Source: CAVVFX01 sp963747535
Lineage (GTDB): Bacteria; Acidobacteriota; Terriglobia; Bryobacterales; Bryobacteraceae
DNA length: 64,000 nucleotides
Direction: 5' to 3'
Assembly: GCA_963747535.1 (NCBI GenBank)
Contig: CAVVFX010000003.1
Location: forward strand, 483,945-547,944
Part shown: positions 23,892 to 32,609 of the stretch, piece after piece
Layout of the letters: each line of letters starts with the position of its first letter
How positions within the stretch are numbered: the stretch's first letter is position 1
Made by a program: the position numbers and the translations under genes
Notes under the pieces: model-generated
The model's database searches: none
What the model was told of the DNA's origin: nothing
Seen by the model: the letters and a program-made list of their open reading frames with translations, nothing else

Positions 23892-25152
23892 GTGCCTGCA
23901 CTCCATTGAAATCCCGCACCGCGTCGAGCATGGCGACGATGTTCTCGACTGGTGTGCACGCCTGGATATTGTGCACCGTGTTGAAGACGAACCCGCCTCC
24001 GCGCCCAAAGATCCGGCATCGCTCCAGGACCTGCGTCCGTACTTCCTCCGCCGTCCCGAATGGCAGCACCTTCTGCGTATCGATGCCGCCGCCCCAGAAC
24101 ACCAACCGGTCGCCGTACGTGGACTTCAGTTCCTGCGCATCCATCCCGGTTGCCGAGCACTGCACCGGATTCAGAATGTCGAAGCCCGCCTCGATCATCG
24201 CCGGAATGAAGCGGCGCACCGAACCGCAGGAATGCTTGAAGGTCTTCCACCGGGTGTGCGCGTGGATCCAGTCGTTGACCTGCTTGTAGTAGGGATAGTA
24301 AAGGTCGCGGAACGTGGATTCCGAGCAGAACGACGAAGTCTGGGTGCCGAAATCCGTCCCGCAAACGAAGACCGTATCGATGGTATCGCCCGTCACCTCG
24401 TGGATCTTCCCCAGATTTCCCAGCGCGATTTCGCATTGCCGCGAGAACACCGCATGGATATAACCGCGTCGCGCCCGCGTCGAGAGATACCACTCCGAAA
24501 TGTCGCGGATGCCTTTCGGCTTTTTGAGAAACGGCGCGGGGACCAGCGCAATGTCCCCGAACGCGGTTCCACCGAGCGTCGCCATCACGGCCCTGCCACT
24601 GCGTCCGACCTCCTGAATATCCGCCGCGATCTCGGCGATTTCCTGCGGAGTGACCGGCTGAAACTCTTCCAGATTGTCCTCGGGATTCAGGTGATCGTCG
24701 TCGACCGGCTCCTGGCGGACGATGGTGTCGAAGAAGTAGCCGTCCTTGGGCATGCGCGCGCTGGGAGCAGCCGTGCGATCGCCTTCCGGATAGATCAGGA
24801 TGTAACCTTCGGCGTCCACGGTTGTCTGGAAATCCCCGGGGACGAGCACTTCCAATCCTTGCGGGGTGCGCCATTCCTTCCAGTTGCAGGTCGGAAATCC
24901 GAACAGGGTGTTGCGGCGAAAGAACGCGTCGACGTCCAGGCCCATCGCGTCTTTGAGGTCATCCTCGACAAAGCCCAACATCTGGTACGGCTCGTGAACC
25001 TTGACTGGCTTCCTGGCGAGACCGAAGTAATTTCTCAAGTTGGCGACGCAACTGACGTGGACACCGGTAACACCGGTGCTGCCGAAATCCATCGGAACGC
25101 GATCCGGTTCCCGATGATTGATCGCGGCGATCACCCGCTCTTGGCTGGTCAT
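23884..25152 (-). CDS. Uroporphyrinogen-decarboxylase-family corrinoid methyltransferase
   Basis: A 422-residue member of the URO-D superfamily, but too long and divergent to be a HemE: it starts with ERVIAAINHREPDRVPMDFG, the signature of the MtaA/MtbA/CmuA-like methyltransferase branch. HSCGSVRRFIPAMIEAGFDILNPVQ carries the conserved His-x-Cys zinc pair of these enzymes, and WGGGIDTQKVLPFG is a further family landmark. As first gene of the operon with a corrinoid protein and a homocysteine-type methyltransferase, it probably moves methyl groups on or off the corrinoid. The methyl donor (for instance a methoxyl or methylamine compound) cannot be told from sequence. Confidence 0.88.
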   Translation of the reverse strand: MTSQERVIAAINHREPDRVPMDFGSTGVTGVHVSCVANLRNYFGLARKPVKVHEPYQMLGFVEDDLKDAMGLDVDAFFRRNTLFGFPTCNWKEWRTPQGLEVLVPGDFQTTVDAEGYILIYPEGDRTAAPSARMPKDGYFFDTIVRQEPVDDDHLNPEDNLEEFQPVTPQEIAEIAADIQEVGRSGRAVMATLGGTAFGDIALVPAPFLKKPKGIRDISEWYLSTRARRGYIHAVFSRQCEIALGNLGKIHEVTGDTIDTVFVCGTDFGTQTSSFCSESTFRDLYYPYYKQVNDWIHAHTRWKTFKHSCGSVRRFIPAMIEAGFDILNPVQCSATGMDAQELKSTYGDRLVFWGGGIDTQKVLPFGTAEEVRTQVLERCRIFGRGGGFVFNTVHNIQACTPVENIVAMLDAVRDFNGVQAHA

Positions 25153-25312
25153 TTACATCTCTGAGCGCAGTTTATCAGAGGTGACGTCGCCACTTATCAG
25201 TTTTCAGCTGTTTCCAGCGTGCGTGAGCAGCCGCTAGCCATGCACTCGGCCCCGCAACGAAACCCCTGCAACTTGCATCTTTACCCCGTGGCATGATGTG
25301 ATGCATTAGCCT

Positions 25313-26632
25313 ATGGCCACGCAAGCCTCAGAACTCCTCTCCGCCAGCGAACGTCCCACACATGTCCGCTACTGGGTTATTTTCTTCTCCGTTTCGCTGG
25401 CCATCTTCAGCTACATCGATCGCGTCGCGCTCTCCCGTGCGGCCAGCAGAATCCAGGTAGACCTCGATCTCGATAACGACCAACTTGGATGGATTCTCTT
25501 CACCTTCGTAGCCTGTTACGCGCTTTTCGAGATCCCCAGCGGCTACCTTGGCGACCGTATCGGACCCCGCTCGGTTTTACTGCGAATTGTGCTGTGGTGG
25601 TCGTTCTTCACCTTTGCCACCGGACGCGCGTGGAGTTTCAGCTCGCTTCTCATCTGCCAGGCTTTGTTCGGGATGGGCGAGGCCGGATGCTTCCCCAACA
25701 TCACCAAAGCGCTCTCGATCTGGCTGCCGCAGGACGAAAAAGTCCGCACCCAAGGAATTATCTGGCTGTTTGCGCGATGGGGCGGCGCCTTCACTCCTCT
25801 GCTGGTGGTGACATTGCTGAAGTACGTCTCCTGGAGGGTCGCTTTCGGTCTTTTCGGCTGTATCGGGATCGTCTGGGCGGCGGCATTTTATTGGTGGTTT
25901 CGCGATGACCCCAACGACAACCCCAGTCTCAACGCGGCTGAACGAAACCTGATTGCGTCCAGCCGGAAACTCTCCTCACACGCTCATAAAGTTCCCTGGG
26001 GCAAGCTGCTCTCCTCGGGTAACGCCTGGCTGCTCTGTCTGCAATATTTCTCTCTCTCCTTTAGCTGGTATTTCTATATCACCTGGCTCCCGACCTACAT
26101 GGATAGGCACCTTAGCATTGACATCACCAAGAGCGCGGTGCTGAACGGCTTACCCCTTTTCCTCGGAGGGCTGGGATGTTTGGTTTGCGGCCAATCGTCC
26201 CGCTACGTCGCCCACAAACTCGGCGGCATCGGACAACAACGCCGGGTGGTGGCGATCATCGGCTTCGTCGGCGCCAGTATGATGCTCTTCGTCGCTACCC
26301 GATTACACAGCGCCGTGCCGGTCATGCTGGCCATAGGCTTTTCCAGTTTCTGCAACGATCTTGCTATGCCGCCTTCCTGGGGCGCTGCCATGGACCTCGG
26401 TGGCCGCTACGCCGGAACCCTGGCCGGCGCTATGAACATGGTCGGCAATCTCGGTGGCTCGCTGGCCGCTCTCGTCACTCCCCGTATCGTGCGCCTTGCC
26501 CACAACGATTGGAATGCGCCGCTCTATCTCGCTGCACTCGTCTATTTGACGGGAGCTTTGCTCTGGCTCCGCCTGGATCCCGTGACGCCCCTCGATCTCG
26601 GTCAAAATGAACCGGAACACCAGCCCGCATGA
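25313..26632 (+). CDS. MFS transporter, anion:cation symporter type (hexuronate-like)
   Basis: A 439-residue, 12-helix major facilitator. IDRVALSRAASRIQVDL and ALFEIPSGYLGDRIGPRSVL are the first-helix and loop-2-3 signatures of the ACS family, which includes the glucarate, galacturonate/glucuronate and tartrate transporters. The GSLAALVTPRI motif is also typical. It lies beside a GH28 pectin-type glycosidase gene, which supports a sugar acid such as galacturonate as substrate. It diverges from the corrinoid operon across 160 bases. No strong Shine-Dalgarno is visible before ATG 25313. Confidence 0.87.
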   Translation: MATQASELLSASERPTHVRYWVIFFSVSLAIFSYIDRVALSRAASRIQVDLDLDNDQLGWILFTFVACYALFEIPSGYLGDRIGPRSVLLRIVLWWSFFTFATGRAWSFSSLLICQALFGMGEAGCFPNITKALSIWLPQDEKVRTQGIIWLFARWGGAFTPLLVVTLLKYVSWRVAFGLFGCIGIVWAAAFYWWFRDDPNDNPSLNAAERNLIASSRKLSSHAHKVPWGKLLSSGNAWLLCLQYFSLSFSWYFYITWLPTYMDRHLSIDITKSAVLNGLPLFLGGLGCLVCGQSSRYVAHKLGGIGQQRRVVAIIGFVGASMMLFVATRLHSAVPVMLAIGFSSFCNDLAMPPSWGAAMDLGGRYAGTLAGAMNMVGNLGGSLAALVTPRIVRLAHNDWNAPLYLAALVYLTGALLWLRLDPVTPLDLGQNEPEHQPA

Positions 26633-26684
26633 GTCGCCGAACTGAAGCAGGCCCAAACCGTAACACAGACTTCAGCGGCTCTTG

Positions 26685-28250
26685 CTACTCCACAGGAGGC
26701 CGGGCTTCTCTCCAGTAGTCGGCATTGACCTCCTCGGCGGCCCCAAACACATTTCCCTCCAGCGTCAGGCTCTTCAGTTCGCCTGGACCCGTGGAGAGAA
26801 AAGTACCGGTTCCTTTAAACGCCCGGCTGTCCCGTACGATCGTGCCCGGCGAACGGTCCAGACGCACTACGGGCACCTTGGCGAGCGGCTTCCTGCTGGA
26901 CACGTGATCGAGTTCCGCTTCTTTCGAGTCGCGCACCAGGAACGCCGGTCCGCTTTCCGCGTTCACCTGCACGTTGTGCAGTTCCAGGCCAACCGTATGG
27001 TACGCTCTCAATCCGCTCTTGCCGGACGCAACCACGTCGCTGATACGCAGACCTGAAATCGGCATCTCCGGCAGTCCTTCGATGTCGACCGCCACGCGCG
27101 CCCGATGGATCGTCATGTGGCTGATTGCGATATCGCGAAATACGGGCGTCGTCGTGGAGATGGGTTGCTCGCCCGTCCGCACTTCGCCTTCCATGATGTA
27201 GAAGTTGGTGACGTTGATTCCCTGGCCGACATCCTCCATGGTCCAGTTGTCGAACCGGACGTCCTCCACGCCGCCGCCGCGGCCCCGGCGGCTCTTGATG
27301 CGCACGCCCATCTGGGTATCTTTGCAGGTGATGTTGCTCGCCACCAGGTTGCGGATCCAACCCGAGGTCTCGCTGCCGATGGTCACAGCTCCGTGGGCGC
27401 GGTGCACCGTGCAATTGGTGATAGAGATGTTTTCGGAGGGACGGTTAACCCGCAAGCCGTCGGCATCTTTACCGGCTTTGATGACGATGCCGTCGTCACC
27501 CGTGTCGATATAACAATTGGAGATTCGCACGTTCCGGCTGGAGTCCACCGCGATCCCGTCGGTGTGCACACCCGGATAGGTTTCGATGACGACGTCGCGC
27601 ACCGTGACGTTATCGGAGTACAGCAGATGAATGGTCCACATGGGCGAGCCGACAAAGCGTAAGCCTTCGATCAGCACGTTCTTGCTGTCCATCGTGCGGA
27701 TGAAAGACGGCCGGAGTTCGGGAGCAGCCTTCAGGTACTCTTCCTCGGAAGCCGGCGTTTTGAGTTCGAGCGATTGCAAAAGGTGCTCCCAGTTGGGCCC
27801 GTTAGCGCTGCCCGGATCGGAGCCCGTCACTTGCTGCCGGGGCATCAGTTTCATCCATTCCGCGTTATCGCTCATCAGCACGCCACGCCCTTCGACGGTG
27901 ACGTTCTCGAGATTCCGTCCGCCGATCAGAGGCACCGGCGTAAGCGCCTCGATGCTCTGCTGTCTACCTTGCGTGGAGGGAAGTTTCTGTGCCGGGAACC
28001 GGACGATTGCTCCGGCGTCGAAAAACAACGTCAGATTGCTCACCAGTTCAATGGGCCCGGTGACATACTGTCCGGCTGGGACGTACACTGTTCCGCCGCC
28101 TGCTTCCTTTGCCGCACGAATTGCCGCGCGAAAAGCCTCCGTCGACGGCGTCGAGCCATCCTTGTGCGCACCGTAATCAGCGATGTTGAAGAACGGACCG
28201 GCAGCCGAGGCTGACGTGGCCAGCGCAACGATCGAAAGTAGTTTTCTCAT
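26685..28250 (-). CDS. Secreted glycoside hydrolase family 28 (polygalacturonase-type)
   Basis: A 521-residue right-handed beta-helix enzyme with a signal peptide (MRKLLSIVALATSASA). GH28 landmarks are present: the N-terminal FNIADYGAHKDGSTPSTEAFRAAI, GGGTVYVPAGQY, then the catalytic NCYIDTGDDGIVIKAG (the DD pair), and AHGAVTIGSE with SRRGRGGGVEDVRFDN (matching the usual GHG and RIK segments; His is in AHGAVTIGSE). It should cleave pectic galacturonan or a related uronan, releasing acids for the neighbouring transporter. I start it at ATG 28250, where the signal peptide begins. That start is only 38 bases from the divergent propeller gene. Confidence 0.92.
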   Translation of the reverse strand: MRKLLSIVALATSASAAGPFFNIADYGAHKDGSTPSTEAFRAAIRAAKEAGGGTVYVPAGQYVTGPIELVSNLTLFFDAGAIVRFPAQKLPSTQGRQQSIEALTPVPLIGGRNLENVTVEGRGVLMSDNAEWMKLMPRQQVTGSDPGSANGPNWEHLLQSLELKTPASEEEYLKAAPELRPSFIRTMDSKNVLIEGLRFVGSPMWTIHLLYSDNVTVRDVVIETYPGVHTDGIAVDSSRNVRISNCYIDTGDDGIVIKAGKDADGLRVNRPSENISITNCTVHRAHGAVTIGSETSGWIRNLVASNITCKDTQMGVRIKSRRGRGGGVEDVRFDNWTMEDVGQGINVTNFYIMEGEVRTGEQPISTTTPVFRDIAISHMTIHRARVAVDIEGLPEMPISGLRISDVVASGKSGLRAYHTVGLELHNVQVNAESGPAFLVRDSKEAELDHVSSRKPLAKVPVVRLDRSPGTIVRDSRAFKGTGTFLSTGPGELKSLTLEGNVFGAAEEVNADYWREARPPVE

Positions 28251-28288
28251 CGCATGTCTCTTTGTGGTATCAATTATCATTCATCCAA

Positions 28289-29275
28289 ATGCGTCGAGGA
28301 ACATTTGCCATTCCGTTGCTTCTCTTCTGCGGCGTCGCCGGCGGAGCGGATTCGCACGCCTATCTCGCGGTGGTCCAAAAGGTCGCGGGAACTGTCGGCT
28401 TCTATTCGGAAGAGGGAAGGCAGCTGGCGCGCGTCAGCGTGGGGCCGTTTCCGCATGAGGCCGTTCTCTCGAGGGACGGCAAACTGCTCTACGTCAGTGT
28501 CAACGGCGTTCTCTGGATGACCGAAGACAAACCCGGCAATAACACTATCGCAGTTGTCGACGTACACGCCATGCGCAAAGTCCGCGACATCGATCTCGGG
28601 CGCTTCCATCGTCCTCACGGAATCGCTCTGACGGGCTTGGGTGACCATCTGCTCTCCACGACTGAGCGGCCCTTCGGCCTGATCCTGGCCGACCCCTCGG
28701 CGGCCAAAGTAACTCGCGCTTATGACGTGAAGGGCAAGAGCCCTCACATGGTGATGCCGTCGCCGGACGGCGAGTGGGCCTATGTGAGCGACACGGATTC
28801 CGACGTGGTTGCAGCCATTCGGTTGAAGACCGGCGAGGTGACCCTCATCCCGACCGGCGCGCATCCGCAAGGTGGCGTCTTCTCGCGTGATGCCGATCTC
28901 CTCTACGTCACCAATACCAACGGCAACCAGATCTCAATTATCGATACCGCGGCGAAGAAGGTTATCGGCCAGATCCCGACTGGCAAGGGACCGGGACGCA
29001 TCGCCTTGACGCCCGACGGGAAAACACTCGTCTACAACCTGCAGTTCGAACCGGCGGCTGGGTTCGCAGATATCGCTACGAGGAAGCAGATCGCGCAGAT
29101 TCCGCTAACAGGCCGGCCGTTGTCGCTGACTATGACGCGCGATGGCCGGCGTGCCTTCCTGGGGATTCAGGACCAGGACAAGGTGGTGATTGTTTCGGTC
29201 TCAGGGAGAAAAATCGAGAAGACATTGCAACTGCCCAAAGGCAGCGGACCCGACACGGTAGTCCCTCTGGATTGA
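28289..29275 (+). CDS. Secreted YncE-type seven-bladed beta-propeller
   Basis: A 328-residue exported protein with a signal peptide (MRRGTFAIPLLLFCGVAGGA). It contains regular 40-residue YVTN-type propeller repeats: DGKLLYVSVNG, DGEWAYVSDTDSDVV, DADLLYVTNTNGNQISIID, DGKTLVYNL and DGRRAFLGIQDQDKVVIV. Such proteins are widespread in acidobacteria; most have unknown roles. ATG 28289 is preferred because the signal peptide starts there. It shares a very short divergent promoter region with the GH28 gene, so it may be co-regulated with pectin breakdown. Confidence 0.82.
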   Translation: MRRGTFAIPLLLFCGVAGGADSHAYLAVVQKVAGTVGFYSEEGRQLARVSVGPFPHEAVLSRDGKLLYVSVNGVLWMTEDKPGNNTIAVVDVHAMRKVRDIDLGRFHRPHGIALTGLGDHLLSTTERPFGLILADPSAAKVTRAYDVKGKSPHMVMPSPDGEWAYVSDTDSDVVAAIRLKTGEVTLIPTGAHPQGGVFSRDADLLYVTNTNGNQISIIDTAAKKVIGQIPTGKGPGRIALTPDGKTLVYNLQFEPAAGFADIATRKQIAQIPLTGRPLSLTMTRDGRRAFLGIQDQDKVVIVSVSGRKIEKTLQLPKGSGPDTVVPLD

Positions 29276-29307
29276 GCCGGCACTGGTTGGGGCGCGGTTT
29301 TACGGAT

Positions 29308-29702
29308 CGAAAGTCTTGACCGCCAAAGCACGGTCACCCCAGGAAATGAAAATTGGGGCCGAACACAGCTTGCGCGAGTTGTACGGACGTAGAAGAGAAA
29401 AGCCGAGGGCCGCAGGGATGAACACAGATGAACGCAGATAAGTCCAAGATTTGAGGTGATTTGCCACCCTTCTCGCACGGCGTTGCGCGATATTTTCGGA
29501 AGAAACGAAAGTCTTGACCGCCAAAGCACGGTCACCCCAGGAAATGAAAATTGGGGCCGAACACAGCTTGCGCGAGTTGTACGGACGTAGAAGAGAAAAG
29601 CCGAGGGCCGCAGGGATGAACACAGATGAACGCAGATAAGTCCAAGATTTGAGGTGATTTGCCACCCTTCTCGCACGGCGTTGCGCGATATTTTCGGAAG
29701 AA
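29308..29702. repeat. Perfect 198-bp tandem duplication
   Basis: Bases 29308-29505 and 29506-29702 are essentially identical copies of a 198-base unit that opens CGAAAGTCTTGACCGCC and ends TTTTCGGAAGAA. The unit contains AACACAGATGAACGCAGAT, a motif of the dispersed intergenic repeats common in these bacteria. Because 198 is divisible by three, frames stay open across both copies on the minus strand, but the encoded peptide has no recognisable domain. Confidence 0.95.
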
Positions 29703-30318
29703 GCCAATTCTTTCTAAGTTGTAATGATTTGTTAGAATTATGCGGGGTCTCGGCACCGGCGGAGATTTTTCGTTTGTGCAGGATTGTGCACTTAGGGTCC
29801 CGGAAATTTGCGCTGGGGTCATCGGTGAGGCGCCACCGGGAGGGGCAGCGGTTTTGCGAATCGAAGCCAATTTCCGGCATTGGAGGTGCGGCCTCGGGAA
29901 GGCGTTGTGGCAGACATCGCGATTCCTGGCGATCCGGTTTCGGCGTGGCCGTGGACCAGTGACCTTTCTGCTCGGGAAACGAACTTTCGTTTGTGCTTCT
30001 TTGTGCGTTTTCTTCAATAGTTTCTGGTGACGCACGGGATCGCCCGCAACGGCGGGGAATGGTGAAAAACGGGATCCGATTGGACTGGTCGACGGTGCTC
30101 GTGCGCGCTTCAAAAAAGACACTTTTCCTCCTCTGATTTCAGCGTAGCGTGCATGGTGACGGGGTTGAGGGGTGTCGGCTGTAAATGGTTGATGCGGTTG
30201 GTGAGATTCTTTCGCGTGAGTTGAACCAGTTGGGGTGCCTTAAGGGGGTTCGGAAGGTAGAAAGGCAGGTTCCGGCAGCAGAGCAAGAGCTATCTTGAAG
30301 TCCGCTGCCGCGCCTCTT
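29703..30318. other. Intergenic stretch without a supported gene
   Basis: I see no gene. The short frames lack domain-like sequence. A TTTGTGCTTCTTTGTGCG segment near 29990 resembles other intergenic repeats of this group of bacteria but is not repeated in the window. Confidence 0.4.
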
Positions 30319-30568
30319 CTAACCGGCGCGACGCGATGCCGGACGGCTCGGAGTATGTTTCTGGATGATTCCCGCCAAGGCCCGTAATGCGTCATTGGCA
30401 GCCCTCGCGCTGGGAAACGCGGCAGCGACGTCGGGCTCCAGCACCACGACAGAACTTCCCGCCGCGTACTTCGCTGCGTAGCGGTTGGGCGCTGCCCGAC
30501 TGAAGTCGTATTTCCGGTAAGATGTCGTCCGGATCTGGCGCCCTGCGCTTATCGGGTGCTTTCTTCAT
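30319..30568 (-). pseudogene. BrnA-like antitoxin, one-base frameshift
   Basis: Read from ATG 30568 the protein starts MKKAPDKRRAPDPDDILPE and then goes out of frame. One base further the frame continues YDFSRAAPNRYAAKYAAG and SSVVVLEPDVAAAFPSA, a typical antitoxin C terminus, to a stop at 30319. The total length of 250 bases is a multiple of three plus one, so a single extra base in the T-run at 30511-30513 (A-run on the coding strand) explains it. Removing it restores an 82-residue antitoxin. The start overlaps the toxin gene's end by 20 bases, the usual toxin-first order. True decay and sequencing error are both possible. Confidence 0.7.
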
Positions 30569-30819
30569 AGTTCCTTAGCTCACGCCCCGTAGCCCGACGG
30601 GCGCTGATAATTCGCATCTTGTAGTCGCGTTCGACGTACATAACGGCGATCACACGTCGTCTCTCGGAATACCCTAATAACACGAGCCGCTGTTCCTCAG
30701 ACGAATGCCGCGGATCCTCGACGATGCGGCCGAGCGGATCGCCGAAGACTGTCGCCGCTTCTTCGAACGACACCTTGTGCTGCGACTATTTTCGGATCCC
30801 ATTCAAACTCCAGCGCCAA
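30549..30819 (-). pseudogene. BrnT-family toxin, N-terminal frameshift/deletion
   Basis: The C-terminal 74 residues are a good BrnT ribonuclease toxin: VSFEEAATVFGDP, EQRLVLLGYSERRRVIAVMYVERD and MRIISARRATGRELRNYEE. The expected N terminus (LEFEWDPK) lies immediately upstream in a different frame, from a TTG near 30819, and several residues between it and SQHKVSFEEA are missing. This needs a deletion of about a dozen bases plus a shift, not just one base. A TATAAT box lies just upstream of the TTG. BrnT cleaves RNA and is neutralised by BrnA; here both genes are damaged. Confidence 0.65.
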
Positions 30820-31116
30820 TCCAGATTATACCCGCGGGTTGTCGCGCCTGGGTGAAAGCGCTTTCGCCGACCCATCACATGATAAAAAGGTGAGCCTCGC
30901 GGAACAAGTCGTCCGGCAGATCGGCCGTAATGCCCTTGAGGCGATGAGAGGGACCCGCTGAAACGGTGCCGGTCTGCGTCTCATCCTCGAACAAGCCAGA
31001 TTTTGTGGCAGGCATTTACGACCGCCTTGAACGTCAACCGGCAAGAATGGAAGCTCGTCATGGGGGCGATTATCCCCTCAATTCGTGTATTCAGGGGGCA
31101 GCGGTATGATGAAACT

Positions 31117-31350
31117 ATGGAACGGGACGCGTCGGAAGTGGTTAAGGATGCTCTTTCACTACCCATCGAAGTTCGCGGTGCTTTGATCGACTCTTTGATC
31201 GACAGTCTGGATGAAGGCCATGACGCTGCGGCAGAAGAAGCCTGGCGTGAGGAGACGCGTCGGCGTCTTCACCAGATCGATAGCGGGGCCGTCCAACCGA
31301 TGCCTTGGGATGAGGCGCGCACTCGTCTCAGGTCTCGATCGAACCGGTGA
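31117..31350 (+). CDS. Addiction-module antitoxin (unstable antitoxin family)
   Basis: A 77-residue protein of the family of putative addiction-module components (PF09720-like): SEVVKDALSLPIEVRGALIDSLIDSL, then AEEAWREETRRRLHQIDSGAVQPMPWDEARTRLR. The AWxxE and DEA/R elements are the family's hallmarks. ATG 31117 matches the family start; the open frame extends further upstream without similarity. It overlaps the toxin gene by 41 bases. It should bind and neutralise the ParE-like toxin and repress its own promoter. Confidence 0.87.
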   Translation: MERDASEVVKDALSLPIEVRGALIDSLIDSLDEGHDAAAEEAWREETRRRLHQIDSGAVQPMPWDEARTRLRSRSNR

Positions 31351-31645
31351 GCAGCCATCTATTCAAATCCACCCCGCAGCTTTGGAAGAAGCCGAAGCCG
31401 CTATGGAATGGTATTCGCGCCGCAGCGTCCGGGCTGGTGGAATGTTCTTCGATGAGTTAGAAAAGGCAATCGATCTGATTGAGACTCACCCTGGGCAATT
31501 TCCGGAATACGCGTTCGGTACCCGCAAGATTTTGCTCCATAGGTTTCCTTACCTCGTTGTTTTTCGGGAAACCGCGAGCCATGTCGAGATCATCGCTGTC
31601 GTTCACGGACGTCGCCGCCCTGGATATTGGCGGGATCGCGTGTAG
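31310..31645 (+). CDS. ParE/RelE-family toxin
   Basis: A 111-residue toxin of the RelE/ParE superfamily. IHPAALEEAEAAMEWYSRRS (helix pair), FPEYAFGTRKILLHRFPYLVVFRE (central beta sheet) and VEIIAVVHGRRRPGYWRDR (C-terminal strand with basic residues) cover the whole fold. ATG 31310 is the only sensible start and lies within the antitoxin gene. Members either cleave mRNA on ribosomes (RelE) or poison gyrase (ParE); the sequence does not decide. It forms an intact module with the antitoxin. Confidence 0.88.
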   Translation: MRRALVSGLDRTGEQPSIQIHPAALEEAEAAMEWYSRRSVRAGGMFFDELEKAIDLIETHPGQFPEYAFGTRKILLHRFPYLVVFRETASHVEIIAVVHGRRRPGYWRDRV

Positions 31646-31918
31646 TGATCCGATTTCTGGCGCCAGATTGAACGAGTGTTCGTCGTTCAAGCCAACCCTT
31701 TTGGAGCCTTGAGACAGCCAAGCGGCGTTTCTCCGACACAGCAGCAGTGTTTTTTCCGATACAGCACTAGCGTTTATCAGTACTAAATTTGCGGCATGGA
31801 GACGGTGAGGGCGAGAGTCGGATAGTGTCCGGATGTTGATAAAACGCAATTTGATGATTCCAAAGAATCTCACGAGCCGCCGGAGTCGCGAATAGTTTGT
31901 AAGTATTCGGTACGCGGG
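31646..31918. other. Short intergenic stretch after the toxin
   Basis: No gene seen. It contains two similar segments, TCCGACACAGCAGCAGTGTT and TCCGATACAGCACTAGCGTT, in direct orientation near 31732 and 31761, of unknown meaning. Confidence 0.35.
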
Positions 31919-32233
31919 TCAGCGGCTCGTCTTACCGCGATTCTCAGGCTTCGTGGAGCGCGGTCTCTTCTTTGGCGTTTTGCGGGGCCGTCGCTCTTGA
32001 TGCAAGATATCACATATCTCCTCTGGATTCCCTTGATGAATCTCCATGCGCCGCAGAGCGTCTTCGCTCAGGTAAACCGTTGTTGTTTCGGTATGCACCT
32101 TTACACCCGCGCCATGCTCTTTCCAAGAGAGCGCCCTTAGTTGGCGTAAAGCTACCTGAAGCCCTGGCGGCCCATCACCCGGCTTTTGGGATTCGATCAG
32201 CGTACGCCTTCTCCTTTCCTGCATGTCCTGCAT
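31919..32233 (-). CDS. Hypothetical small basic protein
   Basis: A 104-residue frame. The middle (VKVHTETTTVYLSEDALRRMEIHQGNPEEICDILHQERR) has convincing protein character, and the last 20 residues are very basic (RPRKTPKKRPRSTKP). I do not recognise the family. Its position next to a toxin-antitoxin module makes a DNA-binding or antitoxin-like role conceivable, but nothing in the sequence shows it. Confidence 0.35.
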   Translation of the reverse strand: MQDMQERRRRTLIESQKPGDGPPGLQVALRQLRALSWKEHGAGVKVHTETTTVYLSEDALRRMEIHQGNPEEICDILHQERRPRKTPKKRPRSTKPENRGKTSR

Positions 32234-32303
32234 GCCCCATTATCGCGCCGCGACGGGACGAAATGCTATGATCACGCGAAGACCATTGGCGTCTAGGCAA
32301 GCT

Positions 32304-32609
32304 ATGTCAAGAAAGCCGTTGTCGAGAAAAGAAAAGGAACAGCGCTATCTCTCGAAGTATCGCGAACTCCGAAGAATCTGGGGGAACCCAGATGACTTCA
32401 CGGACAGGAATCACCAAGACTACATCGACAAGTGGACGGACGAAGAACTTGACAAAGAGATAGTCGAAAGGGTGAGCCAACTCAGGATCGAGAAATTTAA
32501 GATGCAGGTAAAGGGCTTCTTCATAATGATACCGATCACGTTTGTCCTTTTGGGAGTTCTCGGGCTGCTGATATTTGGTATAAAGCAACTGATGTTGATC
32601 GCCAAATAG
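32304..32609 (+). CDS. Hypothetical small membrane protein
   Basis: A 101-residue protein. The first 70 residues are highly charged with predicted helices (RKEKEQRYLSKYRELRRIW, WTDEELDKEIVERVSQLRIEKFK), followed by one transmembrane helix (FFIMIPITFVLLGVLGLLIFG). The layout is a cytoplasmic helical region with a C-terminal anchor. ATG 32304 is one choice; an in-frame ATG at 32268 would add 12 residues. No family recognised. Confidence 0.5.
   Translation: MSRKPLSRKEKEQRYLSKYRELRRIWGNPDDFTDRNHQDYIDKWTDEELDKEIVERVSQLRIEKFKMQVKGFFIMIPITFVLLGVLGLLIFGIKQLMLIAK

Noticed and set aside
23890..25164. 424-codon plus-strand frame opposite the UroD-type gene
   Set aside because: Mirror frame of a well-supported gene on the other strand; no motif supports it.
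25153..25312. Cobalamin riboswitch before the corrinoid operon
   Set aside because: No recognisable B12 box or the expected multi-stem layout could be found in the 160-base divergent region.
29300..29707. 135-residue protein made of two identical 66-residue repeats
   Set aside because: Produced by the 198-bp DNA duplication and containing translated dispersed-repeat sequence; no start signal or domain.
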